Assembly: GCA_036258315.1 (NCBI GenBank)
Contig: DATADX010000052.1
Location: forward strand, 1 to 30,767
Source: DASSYK01 sp036258315
GTDB taxonomy: Bacteria > Actinomycetota > Thermoleophilia > Solirubrobacterales > 70-9
DNA: 30,767 nt
Reading direction: 5' to 3'
Under the pieces are notes generated by a model that was not told the origin of the DNA, ran no database searches, and saw only the letters and a list, made by a program, of their open reading frames with translations. The translations under genes were made by a program, and so were the position numbers. Below are positions 29,926 to 30,767 of the stretch, one piece after another (the first letter of the stretch is position 1; every line of letters starts with the position of its first letter).

Positions 29926-30335
29926 GTGCCCGAGGACCTGCTCGAGTACTTCCGGGCGACGCATCTGGCGGCGACCGAGGCGTTCAACCGAGGCGACCTC
30001 GACCGGGCGCTCGCCGGCCTTCCCGACCGGATCAAGTGGCATGCGGTCAGCGAGGACCCCGATCAGGAGATCCTGCGGGGCCCGGAACAGGTCAAGGAGT
30101 GGTTCGAGGGATTCCGGGGGGTCTTCGAGGGCTGGCGCTCCGAGCCCCGTGAGTACGAGCTGGTCGGCGCCGCCACGATCCTCGTCCACCACGTCATCAC
30201 CGGGGTCAGCCGCGGCGCCGGCGTGCCGGTCGAGGTGCAGACCTTCGAGCTCTGGCAGTTCGAGGGATCGAGCCCGTCCGCGTCCGCCTGTTCCTCTCGC
30301 GGGATGAGGCGCTTGCCGCCGCGGCTCGCGACTGA
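29926..30335 (+). pseudogene. SnoaL-like (NTF2-fold) gene, frameshifted
   Basis: From GTG 29926 the frame reads a SnoaL-like protein (MPEDLLEYFRATHLAATEAF, NRGDLDRALAGLPDRIKWHA) to TFELWQFEG. It then loses similarity and would run on to 30414. The frame shifted by one base restores the family C-terminus IEPVRVRLFLSRDEALAAAA and stops at 30333-30335. One missing G in the GAGGGA run at 30262-30267 explains it, and the repaired protein would be 136 residues, normal for the family. It is a recent pseudogene, a sequencing or assembly error, or programmed frameshifting. The gene interrupts the nuo operon between nuoI and nuoJ; its function is unknown. Confidence 0.75.
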
Positions 30336-30410
30336 GCGAGGTGCAGCCGGGGCGACGCCCTGCGCACCGCCGGACTGGAGGGCGAAGCCGAGCGCTGACG
30401 GAGTGGCCCG
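30336..30410 (+). other. Spacer between SnoaL-like gene and nuoJ
   Basis: These 75 bp contain GGCGAAGCCGAGC (30381-30393), a 13-mer also in the nuoE insertion. No gene is evident. The nuoJ ribosome site may be GACGGAG just upstream. Confidence 0.4.
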
Positions 30411-30767
30411 GTGAAGGAGGTCGTCTTCTTCGCCGGTGCGATCGGCGCCCTCGGCGGCGCGATCGCGGTGATCGCGCTCCGAAACGCCTTCTACAGCGTC
30501 CTCGCCCTGATCGTCCACCTGATCTCGCTGGCGGGGCTTTTCCTCCTCCTCCAGGGCGAGTTCCTGGCCGCGGCGCAGATCGTCGTCTACGCCGGAGCGG
30601 TGATGGTCCTCTACCTGTTCGTGGCCGCCTACGTCGGCAACGTCGACGAGCCGCTCTGGGAGCCGATTCCCGGGCAGCGGTTCCTCGCGCCGCTGCTGGG
30701 ACTGGCGCTGTTCGTCGAGCTCAGCATCGCGATCATCGGCTCGGGACTGAAGTCGCTCGACACCGAC
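30411..30767 (+). CDS. nuoJ: NADH-quinone oxidoreductase subunit J (partial, runs off window)
   Basis: The first 119 residues of the membrane subunit NuoJ. Helices: VVFFAGAIGALGGAIAVIAL, NAFYSVLALIVHLISLAGLF, LQGEFLAAAQIVVYAGAVMV then LYLFVAAYVGNV, and a start of the fourth (APLLGLALFVELSIAIIG). AAQIVVYAGAVMVLYLFV is the family signature around the pi-bulge helix. GTG 30411 gives the normal N-terminus. The gene continues past 30767; nuoK and further subunits are expected downstream. Confidence 0.95.
   Translation, partial: MKEVVFFAGAIGALGGAIAVIALRNAFYSVLALIVHLISLAGLFLLLQGEFLAAAQIVVYAGAVMVLYLFVAAYVGNVDEPLWEPIPGQRFLAPLLGLALFVELSIAIIGSGLKSLDTD

Noticed and set aside
30262..30414. Native C-terminus of the SnoaL-like protein in the unshifted frame (to 30414)
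   Set aside because: The tail has no family similarity, overlaps the nuoJ start, and the family C-terminus is found in the neighbouring frame.

Overview
This is a GC-rich, gene-dense bacterial chromosome segment with no plasmid or phage structural genes. Gene content and style point to an actinobacterium, possibly of the Thermoleophilia type. The signs are an actinobacterial-style nuo operon, SnoaL-like proteins starting MSEENVEIVRR, many GTG/TTG starts, and several genes without a Shine-Dalgarno site but with a TANNNT -10 box 6-10 nt before the start (leaderless transcription). The taxonomic placement is inference.

Layout. 196-3916: a VOC/PhnB-like protein, an UlaG-like metallo-beta-lactamase-fold hydrolase divergent from a TetR regulator, and a large polytopic membrane protein. 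3891-6469: an island-like segment. A 30-bp copy of the 3' end of tRNA-Arg(ACG) lies at 3891-3920 and the intact tRNA at 6396-6469. Between them are five tandem 18-bp repeats, a methyltransferase, an unknown protein and a SnoaL-like protein, but no integrase. 6502-10805: a PlsC-type acyltransferase, an FMN-dependent alpha-hydroxy acid dehydrogenase with no ordinary start codon, a relic of a winged-helix gene, an L,D-transpeptidase whose start lies 2 nt behind tRNA-Ser(GCU), and a fold-type III PLP enzyme. 10890-15940: two cyclic-di-GMP enzymes (PAS-PAS-GGDEF-EAL and GGDEF-HD-GYP) around tRNA-Ser(UGA) and a relic of an FAD-linked oxidase. 16180-20472: msrB; a minus-strand operon of a lipoprotein cytochrome c, serS (apparent ACG start) and a NarL-type response regulator; a flavin reductase-like protein; a secreted unknown; and a four-helix membrane protein.

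20589-30767: the complex I operon nuoABCDEFGHI plus the start of nuoJ, with mostly overlapping stops and starts. It encodes the peripheral arm (B-G, I) and membrane subunits A, H and J of proton-pumping NADH:quinone oxidoreductase. A frameshifted SnoaL-like gene interrupts it between nuoI and nuoJ. NuoC, NuoE and NuoG carry low-complexity insertions, and those of nuoC and nuoE share short sequence blocks in the same order.

The points most worth following are the tRNA-Arg-bounded segment with its tandem repeats, the two genes without normal start codons (serS, FMN dehydrogenase), the tRNA-Ser/L,D-transpeptidase junction, the repeated insert in nuo genes, and three gene relics in intergenic DNA. 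No wholly new multi-gene system could be shown from sequence alone.
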